This document shows, piece after piece, positions 20,737 through 28,405 of a stretch of DNA of 34,574 bases. The stretch is from Microcoleus sp. FACHB-61 (GTDB taxonomy: Bacteria; Cyanobacteriota; Cyanobacteriia; Cyanobacteriales; Microcoleaceae), in NCBI GenBank assembly GCA_014695295.1, contig JACJNY010000019.1, positions 1 through 34,574 of the forward strand, given 5' to 3'. The notes below the pieces were generated by a model. The model was not told the DNA's origin, did not search any database, and was given only the letters and a program-made list of their open reading frames with translations. Every line of letters starts with the position of its first letter. Within the stretch, counting starts at the first letter, position 1. The position numbers and the translations under genes are program-made.

Positions 20737-22864
20737 CAGAAAATACTCCTTTCCCGCCCTGAAATTCTCTTTTCAAGTCGAGGCAAACTATACGATCGCG
20801 CCCTTGTAGTTTAGCTCCATACAGCGCTCGATCGGCCTGTCCAATTAACCCCTGAATCGATAAACCAGCAGCAGGCACAACAGTAGCGATCCCCATACTG
20901 AGAGTTATAAACTTACTTACCTTGGAAGCAGCGTGAAAAATTGCCGCAGCTTTCAAATCGCTGCGAATTGATTCAGCTACCCGCATTGCTCCTTTCACAT
21001 CAGTTCGCGACAAAATTATCGCAAATTCTTCGCCGCCGTAGCGGGCGGCTAAATCTCCCGCCCGCTGAGCGTTCCTAGCTAAAATTTCGGCCACTTGTTT
21101 TAAACATTCGTCGCCTCCTTGATGCCCGTAATGATCGTTGTAAAGCTTGAAAAAATCGATATCGCACAAAATTAAAGACAGCGAATCTTTTTCTCGCTCC
21201 ATCCACTGCCATTCTAACTCCAATTTTTTGTCAAAACAGCGGCGGTTGGGAATTTGAGTCAATCCGTCCACCGAAGCGAGCCGCTGCAATTCCATGTTAG
21301 CTGCTTCTAATTCTAATTTGGCTTTTTCTAAAGCTAAATTTTGCCGAGCTAATTCTTCACTTTGCCGTTTTTCTTGTTCGTACAAAAATCGGATTGAAGC
21401 TTCAGCTTCTTGCAATTCTTGTTCCGCATATTTGCGCTTGACAAATTCCCCTAATTGAGAACTAACAACAGCTATTATCTGAAGTAAATCTTTATCCGGC
21501 GGCAGTTCTTCCCGGCAAAAAAAAGTCATTACTCCTACAACTAGGCCCCTAGCCTGAATGGGGAAACCGAATCCCGATCGCAGTCCCGCTTGCTCGGCCA
21601 AGCGCGATCGCACGAAATTGCGATCGCCCACAATATCAGTAATCCACTCCGGAGAACCGCTCCGGGAAACCGCTCCCGGCAAACCCTCACCCGCAGCCAA
21701 AGTAATCTGCGGGTCGTTTTCGGCAAACTCGCTAACTTCTTCCGCTGCCTGCCAAACTGCCACCCGCCGCCAACAAGGAGTTTCCTCGATCAAACAGCAA
21801 AGTGGCAGACACAAAAGCGGCTGTTTTTCCGATTTTATTTCCGCACCAAATCTAGTTTCTTTCTCCCCCTCTGCGGGCGTCCAAAGTTCGCCAATATCCC
21901 ACCCAAAACTTTGGCAAATAGCTTGCAAAATTCTCGGAGTTGCGCTATCTAGAGAACTTGATTCTGACAGGATATGAGTAACAGCATACTGTGCTTCTTG
22001 ACTATTTTTTATGTGCTGTTGCTTGGTAACGTCTTTGCCGATATAAACAAAATCTTGTATGACCTCGCTATCTGCATCCTTGCTTCCTATGCTTGTCTCG
22101 AAAGTAGAGCATGAAAACGCGACAATCACCTTTAAACCTATTTTCGTTTGGCAAGCTACTTTTACTTGAGGCCAATATTCGCATTTAAGTGCAGGAGGTA
22201 GCTGGCTGACTTTGCGCAACAATTCCTCCTCAGTCGTAATCATGGATATGGACTTGCCGATTAATTCCGATTCGGTATATCCAAATAATTGCTGTGCAGC
22301 TTGATTCACTTTTTTGATGTTTCCCGATGTTCCTGTTACTAACAAAACATCGCCTAGGGAATTAATAATTTTGTCAATATAATCGCCATTCGCCGCTAAG
22401 TAATCGACTTTAATACTGTTTTCGTTGGCAGGGTGAACCCGGCTTGGCTGAGCTGCAATGCTCTCTGTCACATCTTCGCATAAAATAATCAATCTGTCAG
22501 CATTGGCTTGTCCCTTATAACCAAAGATGTACAAATCTAGATACAAATTAGAGCCGTCTTTGAGAGTTCTGGTAATTGATTTTAACTGAAAGTCTTGCTC
22601 TCGTTCTTCAATAATGCCTTCAAGGATTCCTTCAATTCCGCTCAATTCAGGAAAACTATCGCGCACGTCTTTTCCTTCGCCTATTTCCTCATGAATGTCG
22701 GCAAATTCTTGCACTTTCAAAGATATTTCTTTAATCTTAAGCTCCCGATCGACTGCGAGGTATTCAATCCTGCGTAAGGATAACAGCTTATAAAGAAGAA
22801 TATTAATACTTCTTGAGCTGCTCTCTACAGTTAATGTTGGAAGTATTTCGTTATTGTAGAGCAT
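20717..22864 (-). CDS. PAS/GAF-domain diguanylate cyclase (GGDEF)
   Basis: A 715-residue soluble signalling enzyme predicted to make cyclic di-GMP. An N-terminal region of about 150 residues resembles a degenerate PAS (ending RLIILCEDVTES). A clear PAS follows at about 160-290 (INSLGDVLLVTGTSGNIKKVNQAAQQLFGYTESELIG), then a GAF at about 300-475 (GEGLPGAV, WITDI, GFGFPIQARGLVVGVMTFF). A coiled-coil linker rich in E/L/A precedes the GGDEF domain. The active site is GGEEF at about 610-614, and RAGD exactly five residues before it is a product-inhibition I-site, so the enzyme looks active and feedback-regulated. There are no membrane helices. The start is the ATG at 22864. Confidence 0.93.
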   Translation of the reverse strand: MLYNNEILPTLTVESSSRSINILLYKLLSLRRIEYLAVDRELKIKEISLKVQEFADIHEEIGEGKDVRDSFPELSGIEGILEGIIEEREQDFQLKSITRTLKDGSNLYLDLYIFGYKGQANADRLIILCEDVTESIAAQPSRVHPANENSIKVDYLAANGDYIDKIINSLGDVLLVTGTSGNIKKVNQAAQQLFGYTESELIGKSISMITTEEELLRKVSQLPPALKCEYWPQVKVACQTKIGLKVIVAFSCSTFETSIGSKDADSEVIQDFVYIGKDVTKQQHIKNSQEAQYAVTHILSESSSLDSATPRILQAICQSFGWDIGELWTPAEGEKETRFGAEIKSEKQPLLCLPLCCLIEETPCWRRVAVWQAAEEVSEFAENDPQITLAAGEGLPGAVSRSGSPEWITDIVGDRNFVRSRLAEQAGLRSGFGFPIQARGLVVGVMTFFCREELPPDKDLLQIIAVVSSQLGEFVKRKYAEQELQEAEASIRFLYEQEKRQSEELARQNLALEKAKLELEAANMELQRLASVDGLTQIPNRRCFDKKLELEWQWMEREKDSLSLILCDIDFFKLYNDHYGHQGGDECLKQVAEILARNAQRAGDLAARYGGEEFAIILSRTDVKGAMRVAESIRSDLKAAAIFHAASKVSKFITLSMGIATVVPAAGLSIQGLIGQADRALYGAKLQGRDRIVCLDLKREFQGGKGVFSDDCERS

Positions 22865-23342
22865 CACTTTCCAAGGTTAGCAGGTAAAGTTAGTTGTTGT
22901 TTGGCTGCTATTTCTCATGGGAATTTTTATACTGGCGGATGTCACCAACTGTTACCGCTGGCTAATTTATGGAAACAGTACACTTTGGATTATCCAAACA
23001 GTTTTTTGCTTATTTTAAAAATGGGCAAAATATTAATTTGACCAACTTTTTTTTGAGAAAGCGCAGTCTAAATCAGCCTCAATTGAGGTTGAGATTTATG
23101 AACAATACGTAGCGGTTTGGACTATTTGTGCCGCACATCTTCATTGTAAATTCCCCGATATGGGTTACAAGCGCTAAAGTTGAGGAGCCGCACAGTTTAA
23201 TTCAAATGTTTCCTTTAATTAGCACCATTCCTATAGACCTTACCTCCCCTGGGTATTTGTGTCAATTTTTGTAAAGAAACTGTTACCTTTAAGTGATATA
23301 ATATCGAACAATTTGTATAAAAGCTTAAAAATATTCTGCTAA
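22865..23342. other. Divergent intergenic region
   Basis: 478 bases between the leftward diguanylate cyclase and the rightward HAD gene. No gene is visible. It is A/T-rich and must contain both promoters. The only element I can name is TATAAT at 23297-23302. Confidence 0.5.
23297..23302 (+). promoter_or_regulatory. Possible -10 box of the HAD gene
   Basis: A consensus TATAAT lies 41 bases before the ATG at 23343. No good -35 is found at 16-18 bases upstream, so it may be a group-2-sigma or activator-dependent promoter, or chance in A/T-rich sequence. Confidence 0.4.
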
Positions 23343-24029
23343 ATGCTGAGACTTATTACCGACTTTGATGGCCCGATCATGGACGTGTCCGAGCGCTACT
23401 ACCGAGTTTACCAGCAGTGTCTGGCCGAGACTCAACGTGAGGACCAACCAGTGCGCGAACTTCCCAAAGCCGAGTTTTGGGACATGAAGCGCGCGCGGGT
23501 TCCCGAAACCGAAATCGCCATCCTCTCAGGATTAGACGCAGCCCAAGCCCAGGATTTTGCTCAGAAACGCCGTCAAACCGTTCACACCCTCCCTTACATG
23601 ATTTACGATCGACCAGTGCCCGGCGCTCTGGAAACGCTCGAAAAGGTGCAGCGCGCTGGAGTAGACTTAGCGGTTCTGACGATGCGCCGCGTCAGGGAAC
23701 TAGACGAAGCCTTCAACCGCTGTAATTTAGGGCAATTTTTCCCTGAAAACCGCTGCTATTGCCTCCCCAACGATTACGTCAAAACCGGGGATGTCAAAGA
23801 TAAGCCGCTGCTGATGGCGAGAGCTCTCGCCGAACTGCCGCCGGCTTCTGACATTTGGATGGTGGGGGATACGGAGGCGGATATTGTAGCCGCAAAAACC
23901 CACGGTGTCAAGGTAATTGGTGTTTTGTGCGGAATTCGCGATCGCACCCAACTAGAAATCCACGAACCGGATTTAATTGCTAACAATTTGAGTGAAGCAG
24001 TTGAGATTATTTTAGGTTCCCAAAATTAG
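23343..24029 (+). CDS. HAD-family hydrolase
   Basis: A 228-residue haloacid-dehalogenase-type phosphatase or phosphoglycolate-phosphatase-like enzyme. Motif I is DFDGPIMD (residues 7-14, nucleophile D7, with P in place of the usual T/V). Motif II is the Thr in LAVLTM, motif III a lysine around VKDKPLL, and motif IV GDTEADIVAAK with the Mg-binding aspartates. A helical cap lies between motifs I and II. The substrate is not predictable; candidates are small phosphorylated metabolites. The stop codon TAG belongs to the first unit of the TTAGTCA heptamer array, so the gene end has been shaped by the repeat. Confidence 0.88.
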   Translation: MLRLITDFDGPIMDVSERYYRVYQQCLAETQREDQPVRELPKAEFWDMKRARVPETEIAILSGLDAAQAQDFAQKRRQTVHTLPYMIYDRPVPGALETLEKVQRAGVDLAVLTMRRVRELDEAFNRCNLGQFFPENRCYCLPNDYVKTGDVKDKPLLMARALAELPPASDIWMVGDTEADIVAAKTHGVKVIGVLCGIRDRTQLEIHEPDLIANNLSEAVEIILGSQN

Positions 24030-24199
24030 TCATTAGTCATTAGTCATTAGTCATTAGTTATGAGTTATTAATTGTTAGCTGATGTTATTGGTCCGAGGTC
24101 TTGATTTCACAGTTATTAGTTGTTGGCTGCTAACTGCTGACTGCTGACTAATGACTAATGACGGCTGACTAATAACTGCTGACTAATGACTGCTGACTA
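24026..24199. repeat. Inverted heptamer arrays between convergent genes
   Basis: Left array: TTAGTCA four times plus TTAGTTA (24026-24060). Right array (about 24131-24199): heptamers TGACTAA and TGACTGC, the first being the reverse complement of the left unit. The arms can fold into a long hairpin with a roughly 70-base loop. The stop codons of both neighbours (TAG at 24027-24029 on plus, TAG at 24199-24197 on minus) are inside these units. Confidence 0.85.
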
Positions 24200-24808
24200 T
24201 CGCAGAAAACCGCTGACCAGCCACAGAATTAAAAACGTAAACACAGCGATAAATTTCTCTGTTGTTATAAATGCCGGACTGACAAAAGATCCCACAAGGC
24301 CTCCCAGTAGCAAGCCTATAACCAATCCAGCCACAGTCAGCAGCACGGCCCGACCAAATTTTTGTTCCTTGCGATTAACAAAATAAAGACAAGAGCCGAC
24401 CCCAAGAGCCAGAGTCAACTGTAGTAAAGCATCATTAGCCGCCGGATAAATACTCAGTCCGCCTAACCCCACATACACCCCAGCCGGCCACAAAATGTCC
24501 GATCGACTAGGAGTATCGATTAGCCGCTTCAACCAAGCTGGGCTGCCACTAGGAGGAGACGGACTAAAGCTTGCCGGTGGGGGAGTCAGCCGCTCGGGAA
24601 AGCGGATGCGTTCGGGTACTTTAATTTTACCTTCCTGTCGCTGTCGCAGGCGATCCATGAGGATCGCATCGTAAGCTGCTTCGATCGATTCCAAACGTTT
24701 CTTGTCACCGCTGTACTGCTCGCCTAGGCGTGTGCGGGCCTCTTGCACTTCATCAAAGGAAGCATCTTCATCGACTTCAAGCAGTTGATAGGGAGTTGGC
24801 TCACTCAT
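24197..24808 (-). CDS. CPP1-like membrane protein (DUF3353)
   Basis: A 203-residue protein of the CPP1-like family, related to the plant chloroplast chaperone-like protein of protochlorophyllide oxidoreductase. Residues about 1-75 form a J-domain-like helical region (SEPTPYQLLEVDEDASFDEVQEAR, then RLESIEAAYDAILMDRL) lacking the HPD motif. A Pro-rich linker follows. The C-terminal half has about four hydrophobic helices (WPAGVYVGLGGLSIY, LLQLTLALGVGSCLYF, AVLLTVAGLVIGLLLGGLVG, FIAVFTFLILWLVSGFL). The start at 24808 is chosen because the upstream extension of the frame (to 25045) is low-complexity and unlike the family. It is likely a membrane protein with a co-chaperone role. Confidence 0.88.
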   Translation of the reverse strand: MSEPTPYQLLEVDEDASFDEVQEARTRLGEQYSGDKKRLESIEAAYDAILMDRLRQRQEGKIKVPERIRFPERLTPPPASFSPSPPSGSPAWLKRLIDTPSRSDILWPAGVYVGLGGLSIYPAANDALLQLTLALGVGSCLYFVNRKEQKFGRAVLLTVAGLVIGLLLGGLVGSFVSPAFITTEKFIAVFTFLILWLVSGFLR

Positions 24809-24857
24809 TGTAATAACCCGCTGAAGACTCTCGTTATAGAGCAATCTTAACAAGAGA

Positions 24858-24888
24858 GGAAAGCGGGGCGGGGGCTCTGCCGCTTTCC
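24858..24888. repeat. G/C-rich hairpin
   Basis: GGAAAGCGG (24858-24866) pairs with CCGCTTTCC (24880-24888) around a 13-base loop. It lies in the 243-base spacer between the leftward PgeF gene and the leftward CPP1-like gene, and may end the pgeF transcript. No T-run follows it in the direction of transcription. Confidence 0.5.
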
Positions 24889-25051
24889 CAAAAGTTTTGC
24901 TGCTAGTTTTTAGTGCTTTAAAACAGGAACCAGCAAACCTTAGGAAGGTAGAAGCTAGAAGGCATTCGGCATTCGTAAATAAAAAATAATTAATCCAAAG
25001 ATTTTTATTTTTATCTTGGCCATCTAAAATTTTACCTTCTGCCAAATGCCC

Positions 25052-25930
25052 TCAGAAGGGACTTGTCCTGCAGGCGCTCACAATTCCCGACCACTGGACT
25101 TTTTTAAGTCGATCGCGGCGGTAGGAAAAAAAGCGAGCCGAGTCTGAATAAGTACACAAAGGAGCGATCGCCACTTGAGAAAGATCAATTCCCAACTGCT
25201 GCAATTGCAGAGCATTGCAGAGGCGAACATCCAAGCGTACCTTTCCCGGTTCTGGATCGGCCAAGACAGGCGTTTCGGGCAGTTGGTGCAAAAACTCTAG
25301 AATGCCGTCGGCTGTTGGACTAACGGCACTCTTAGGAGCAATGGTGGCTCCCAGTTCCGCTGCCACTTCCACAGATACCTGGTAAACCTCTCCAGCGATC
25401 GCCGGCCCCATAGCAATCTTCAGATTTTCTAGTTGACTGCCTTGTGCCACAAGTTGAGCGATCGCCTCTGGTAATATCTTAGCAGCAGTCCCGCGCCAAC
25501 CCGCGTGAACTGCCGCAACCAGTCCCGTGCGATCGTCAGCAATCAGCACCGGCACGCAGTCAGCCGAGCAAACCCACAGCGCCTCCAATTCTCGCTCGGC
25601 CACCAAGCCATCAGCCTCAGCATAGCTTGGGCCAGCGATTTCCGGGTTCGGAGCCACAACCGGGGGCAACTGAGTGGTTTTGAGTACCGCATTGCCGTGT
25701 ACCTGTTGGAGTCGGTAAACCTTAGCTCCGGGTTCGAGAACTTCCGTCAGCTCGATCGGCCCCCGGGGCGAGAAATCGCGAGTAAAAAAGCCGTGAGACC
25801 AGCGAGAAAGCAAGCTGCAAGTCAAATAGGGCAAGCCTTCCCAGCTCTGCCACTGCCAACTGATACCGTCTGGTTGTCCGGCGCACTCTGAGTCAGGAAA
25901 ATTTGTCAAGCGATCGCCAGCTACAGTCAT
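25052..25930 (-). CDS. pgeF: Laccase-domain protein PgeF/YfiH (peptidoglycan editing / purine nucleoside phosphorylase)
   Basis: A 292-residue YfiH-family protein. Members were first called multicopper polyphenol oxidases; bacterial ones are now linked to purine nucleoside phosphorolysis/deamination and to correcting L-Ser misincorporation in peptidoglycan. Metal ligands are visible: His in QQVHGNAV, Cys in CSADCVPVLI and His in AAVHAGWRGT. FFSYRRD near the C-terminus is also conserved. The ATG at 25930 is preferred over the ATG at 25939 because AAGGA lies eight bases before it. The N-terminus is some 35 residues longer than in E. coli YfiH. There is no signal peptide, so it is cytoplasmic. 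Confidence 0.9.
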   Translation of the reverse strand: MTVAGDRLTNFPDSECAGQPDGISWQWQSWEGLPYLTCSLLSRWSHGFFTRDFSPRGPIELTEVLEPGAKVYRLQQVHGNAVLKTTQLPPVVAPNPEIAGPSYAEADGLVAERELEALWVCSADCVPVLIADDRTGLVAAVHAGWRGTAAKILPEAIAQLVAQGSQLENLKIAMGPAIAGEVYQVSVEVAAELGATIAPKSAVSPTADGILEFLHQLPETPVLADPEPGKVRLDVRLCNALQLQQLGIDLSQVAIAPLCTYSDSARFFSYRRDRLKKVQWSGIVSACRTSPF

Positions 25931-26343
25931 TAAACCCATCCTTCCCCAAACGAATCATTTGCCTTGTATTCTAAACAATCAACAATTTTGCCGACTAAGT
26001 TTAAACACACGATCGGCTTTAATCAAAAATTCCGATTCCTCGGCGGTTAACTCCGGCGGACGCCGCCGAAATTTTGCTCTCGGGTCATGCAAAACTTCGG
26101 CAATTAATTAACATAAACGAACGCCAAAGCGCTATCATCAGTGTGACCGTAACAGACGAGTTACGGGTGCAGTCAGGCTCGAAAAAACCAGGGTATCCAT
26201 CGCGACTCGACCCAGCGACATTCGACTTGTTCGATGCGCCAAAAAAATTGCCTCAAGCCCGGTAAAATCATTTAGGGCTGTATAAAGACAAGGATTGCAA
26301 TACATTCGATCCTGACTTCGATCTCCTTGTACCCCCTGTTGAG
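25931..26343. other. Divergent intergenic region
   Basis: About 410 bases between pgeF and the M23 peptidase gene. No supported gene. It contains a short G/C hairpin (CGGCG/CGCCG at 26054-26065) in a GCCG-rich stretch, and TATAAA at about 26281, roughly 60 bases before the peptidase start, which may be a -10 region. Confidence 0.45.
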
Positions 26344-28200
26344 TTGGGAAAAAAAATCGTGAAACCAGTTCCAGACAAGCAAATAACAGCCCATTTGAAC
26401 ACCAAACAGCAAAAAAAGAACCCTACAGGCGCTCGGACTCGATCGCGCCTTTTGTCCGATCGCTCACTGCTGGTGGGACTGGGTTGCCTTGCCAGTCTGG
26501 GACTGCTCAGCAAAGGCATAGTGTGGGCCCAAGCCGAAATTCCGCCAGCAGAACAAGCCGTCCCCGGCGCAGCAGACCTCCAGCCATTATTTGAAGCTCC
26601 TCTCCCGCCCCCGGAACCCGAATACAGCCAAGTGGAGCCAGAACCGTACCCTGAACCGCAGGCAGAAGTTCCACCGCCCGAGCCTGTCTATGCCGAACCG
26701 CCCAGTGAGCCGGAGTACGCCAGCGAACCACCTCCCACGGAATATTATCTGCCGGAGCCCGCGCTGATTCCCCTGCCAGAAGAGACGGCCCAGGAGCCGC
26801 CTTTTGAAGCGCCAGTTAACCCAGCCCACGCTGAAATCGACCAAACAGACTACAGCGTTGGCGCTACCAGCGACTACCAAGAGTACGAAGCGCCAACAAC
26901 AATAGAGTTTGCAGAACGATCGACCGGCTGCGAAGGAGTTGGCGGTTTGTGCGCGCCTCCTCCTGTTTCCGAGCCGGTGACGGCAGATGCAGGAGAGCCC
27001 TACTACAGCCCGGAAACTCCGATCGCAGACGACCGCTATATTGCAGCCCCTCCTCCTCGCAATCTGCCAGAAAGCCTTCCGGGCGATGTTGAGGGAACTG
27101 TTGCCGGAAATAGTAGCGGGAATGTTGTCAGTAAAGTCGGTCAAGCCGTTCAACAAATAGGCAGCCAGGTTTGGGGGGGATCAAACCCGCCGGAATCTGC
27201 TTACGCACCCCCGGGCTACTCGGCAAACCCCGGCTACTCGGCAAACCCCGGCTACTCGGCAAACCCCGGCTACTCGGCAAACCCCGGCTACTCCGCAGAC
27301 GCTGGATACTCGGCAAACCCAGGATACTCGGCAGACGCTGGATACTCCGCAGACGCTGGATACTCCGCAGACGCTGGATATTATGCCGAATCTGCATCTT
27401 ACGGCGGCGGTGCTCCAGCGCCCAGCATGGGACTCGGGCCGGTTCAAGTCGGTGCGATTAGTGTCAGCAGCGGCAGCAATACAGGTTTTGCCTTCTACAA
27501 TCTCACGCCGCGTCCTGCAGGCCTGCCCGGAAATGGCAACACCAGCCTGCTGTTTCCGCTATCTATTGCTTCGGCAATTACTTCGCCGTTTGGGTGGCGG
27601 ACTCATCCGGTTATGGGATACGGCAGGTTTCACACCGGAACTGACTTGGGGGCCCCGCTGGGAACGCCGGTACTGGCCGCCTATGCGGGCCAAGTGGCGA
27701 TCGCCGATTGGTTGGGCGGCTATGGTTTGACGGTGGTTCTCAACCACAACAAAAATTCTCAGGAAACTCTCTACGCCCACCTTTCGGAACTGTTTGTGAA
27801 ACCGGGAGAGTGGGTGAAACAGGGAGAGACTATCGGCCGCGTCGGCAGTACGGGAATGTCTACAGGGCCTCACCTCCACTTCGAGGTTCGGCAAATGACT
27901 GACCAGGGTTGGGTGGCGATCGACCCGGGTTCTCAGCTAGAATTCGCTCTGGCAAAAATGATCGGCACTTTGGAAACCGCCAAAGTACCCCAAATGCCAA
28001 AAATGGTGGAAATACAAACCGCTAACTCACTCAAGGATTTGGAAAACGATCTGCCCCAGCTTCCACCTCTGCCGCTGGGAATGGACATCGAAGTTCACAA
28101 CCTCCAGCCGCCATTCCCGGAACTGTTAAAGGCTGACACTTCGGTGGCCAAAGACAAGCAAGCCCCCAAACCAAAAACTCAGAAGCAAGCTAGCAGGTAA
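26344..28200 (+). CDS. M23 (LytM-type) peptidoglycan endopeptidase-like protein with Pro-rich and hexapeptide-repeat region
   Basis: A 618-residue exported cell-wall protein. A basic N-terminus leads to a single hydrophobic segment (LLVGLGCLASLGLLSKGIVWAQA, about residues 40-62), a signal peptide or anchor. Residues about 65-285 are rich in Pro and Glu (EPEPYPEPQAEVPPPEP). Residues 291-344 are nine GYSANP/GYSADA hexapeptides. The catalytic M23 domain follows (about 405-525): GWRTHPVMGYGRFHTGTDLGAP with H430 and D434, then HLHFEVRQ with H510 and H512 as zinc/catalytic residues. All ligands are present, so it should be active on peptide cross-links. The start is uncertain: TTG at 26344 or GTG at 26359, five codons later. 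Confidence 0.87.
   Translation: MGKKIVKPVPDKQITAHLNTKQQKKNPTGARTRSRLLSDRSLLVGLGCLASLGLLSKGIVWAQAEIPPAEQAVPGAADLQPLFEAPLPPPEPEYSQVEPEPYPEPQAEVPPPEPVYAEPPSEPEYASEPPPTEYYLPEPALIPLPEETAQEPPFEAPVNPAHAEIDQTDYSVGATSDYQEYEAPTTIEFAERSTGCEGVGGLCAPPPVSEPVTADAGEPYYSPETPIADDRYIAAPPPRNLPESLPGDVEGTVAGNSSGNVVSKVGQAVQQIGSQVWGGSNPPESAYAPPGYSANPGYSANPGYSANPGYSANPGYSADAGYSANPGYSADAGYSADAGYSADAGYYAESASYGGGAPAPSMGLGPVQVGAISVSSGSNTGFAFYNLTPRPAGLPGNGNTSLLFPLSIASAITSPFGWRTHPVMGYGRFHTGTDLGAPLGTPVLAAYAGQVAIADWLGGYGLTVVLNHNKNSQETLYAHLSELFVKPGEWVKQGETIGRVGSTGMSTGPHLHFEVRQMTDQGWVAIDPGSQLEFALAKMIGTLETAKVPQMPKMVEIQTANSLKDLENDLPQLPPLPLGMDIEVHNLQPPFPELLKADTSVAKDKQAPKPKTQKQASR
27214..27375 (+). repeat. 18-bp coding tandem repeat, nine units
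   Basis: Nine 18-bp units encode GYSANP (positions 1-4 and 6) or GYSADA (5 and 7-9), with a degenerate tenth GYYAES. Units 1-4 are nearly identical at DNA level (GGCTACTCGGCAAACCCC). The array makes a flexible Tyr-rich spacer before the peptidase domain and is prone to length change by slippage. Confidence 0.92.
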
Positions 28201-28231
28201 AAATGGCGGCTTGGCTGGATTAATTTTTTTA

Positions 28232-28254
28232 GGGGCGGGCGAATAGCCCACCCC
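28232..28254 (+). terminator. Hairpin after M23 gene
   Basis: GGGGCGGGC (28232-28240), 5-base loop GAATA, GCCCACCCC (28246-28254): a 9-bp stem with one mismatch, 31 bases after the stop. A T-run precedes it rather than follows. It is probably the transcript end of the peptidase gene. Confidence 0.5.
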
Positions 28255-28405
28255 CCAATAAAATTGATGTTTTGTAGAACGGGCACTCCTAACCTGTTGC
28301 TGAGCCGGGTGCAAGATTTGTTGATATCAGATCTGATGGATTTCTCGTTACCATAAAAAGCCTGGTAACGAGGAAAAACCGATAAAAATTGGTAACTTGC
28401 AGCTT

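Noticed and set aside
24809..25045. N-terminal extension of the CPP1-like protein
   Set aside because: The open frame continues upstream but crosses a G/C hairpin and A/T-rich spacer; the family begins at the ATG at 24808.
26074..26265. 63-codon open frame upstream of the peptidase
   Set aside because: No ribosome binding site, no recognisable pattern, and it lies in the promoter region.
27214..27375. CRISPR-like or minisatellite array
   Set aside because: 18-bp units in frame inside the M23 peptidase gene, with no spacers.
26587..27461. Long frames on both strands within the M23 gene
   Set aside because: Shadows of the Pro/Glu-rich and 18-bp repeat coding sequence, composed of skewed residues.
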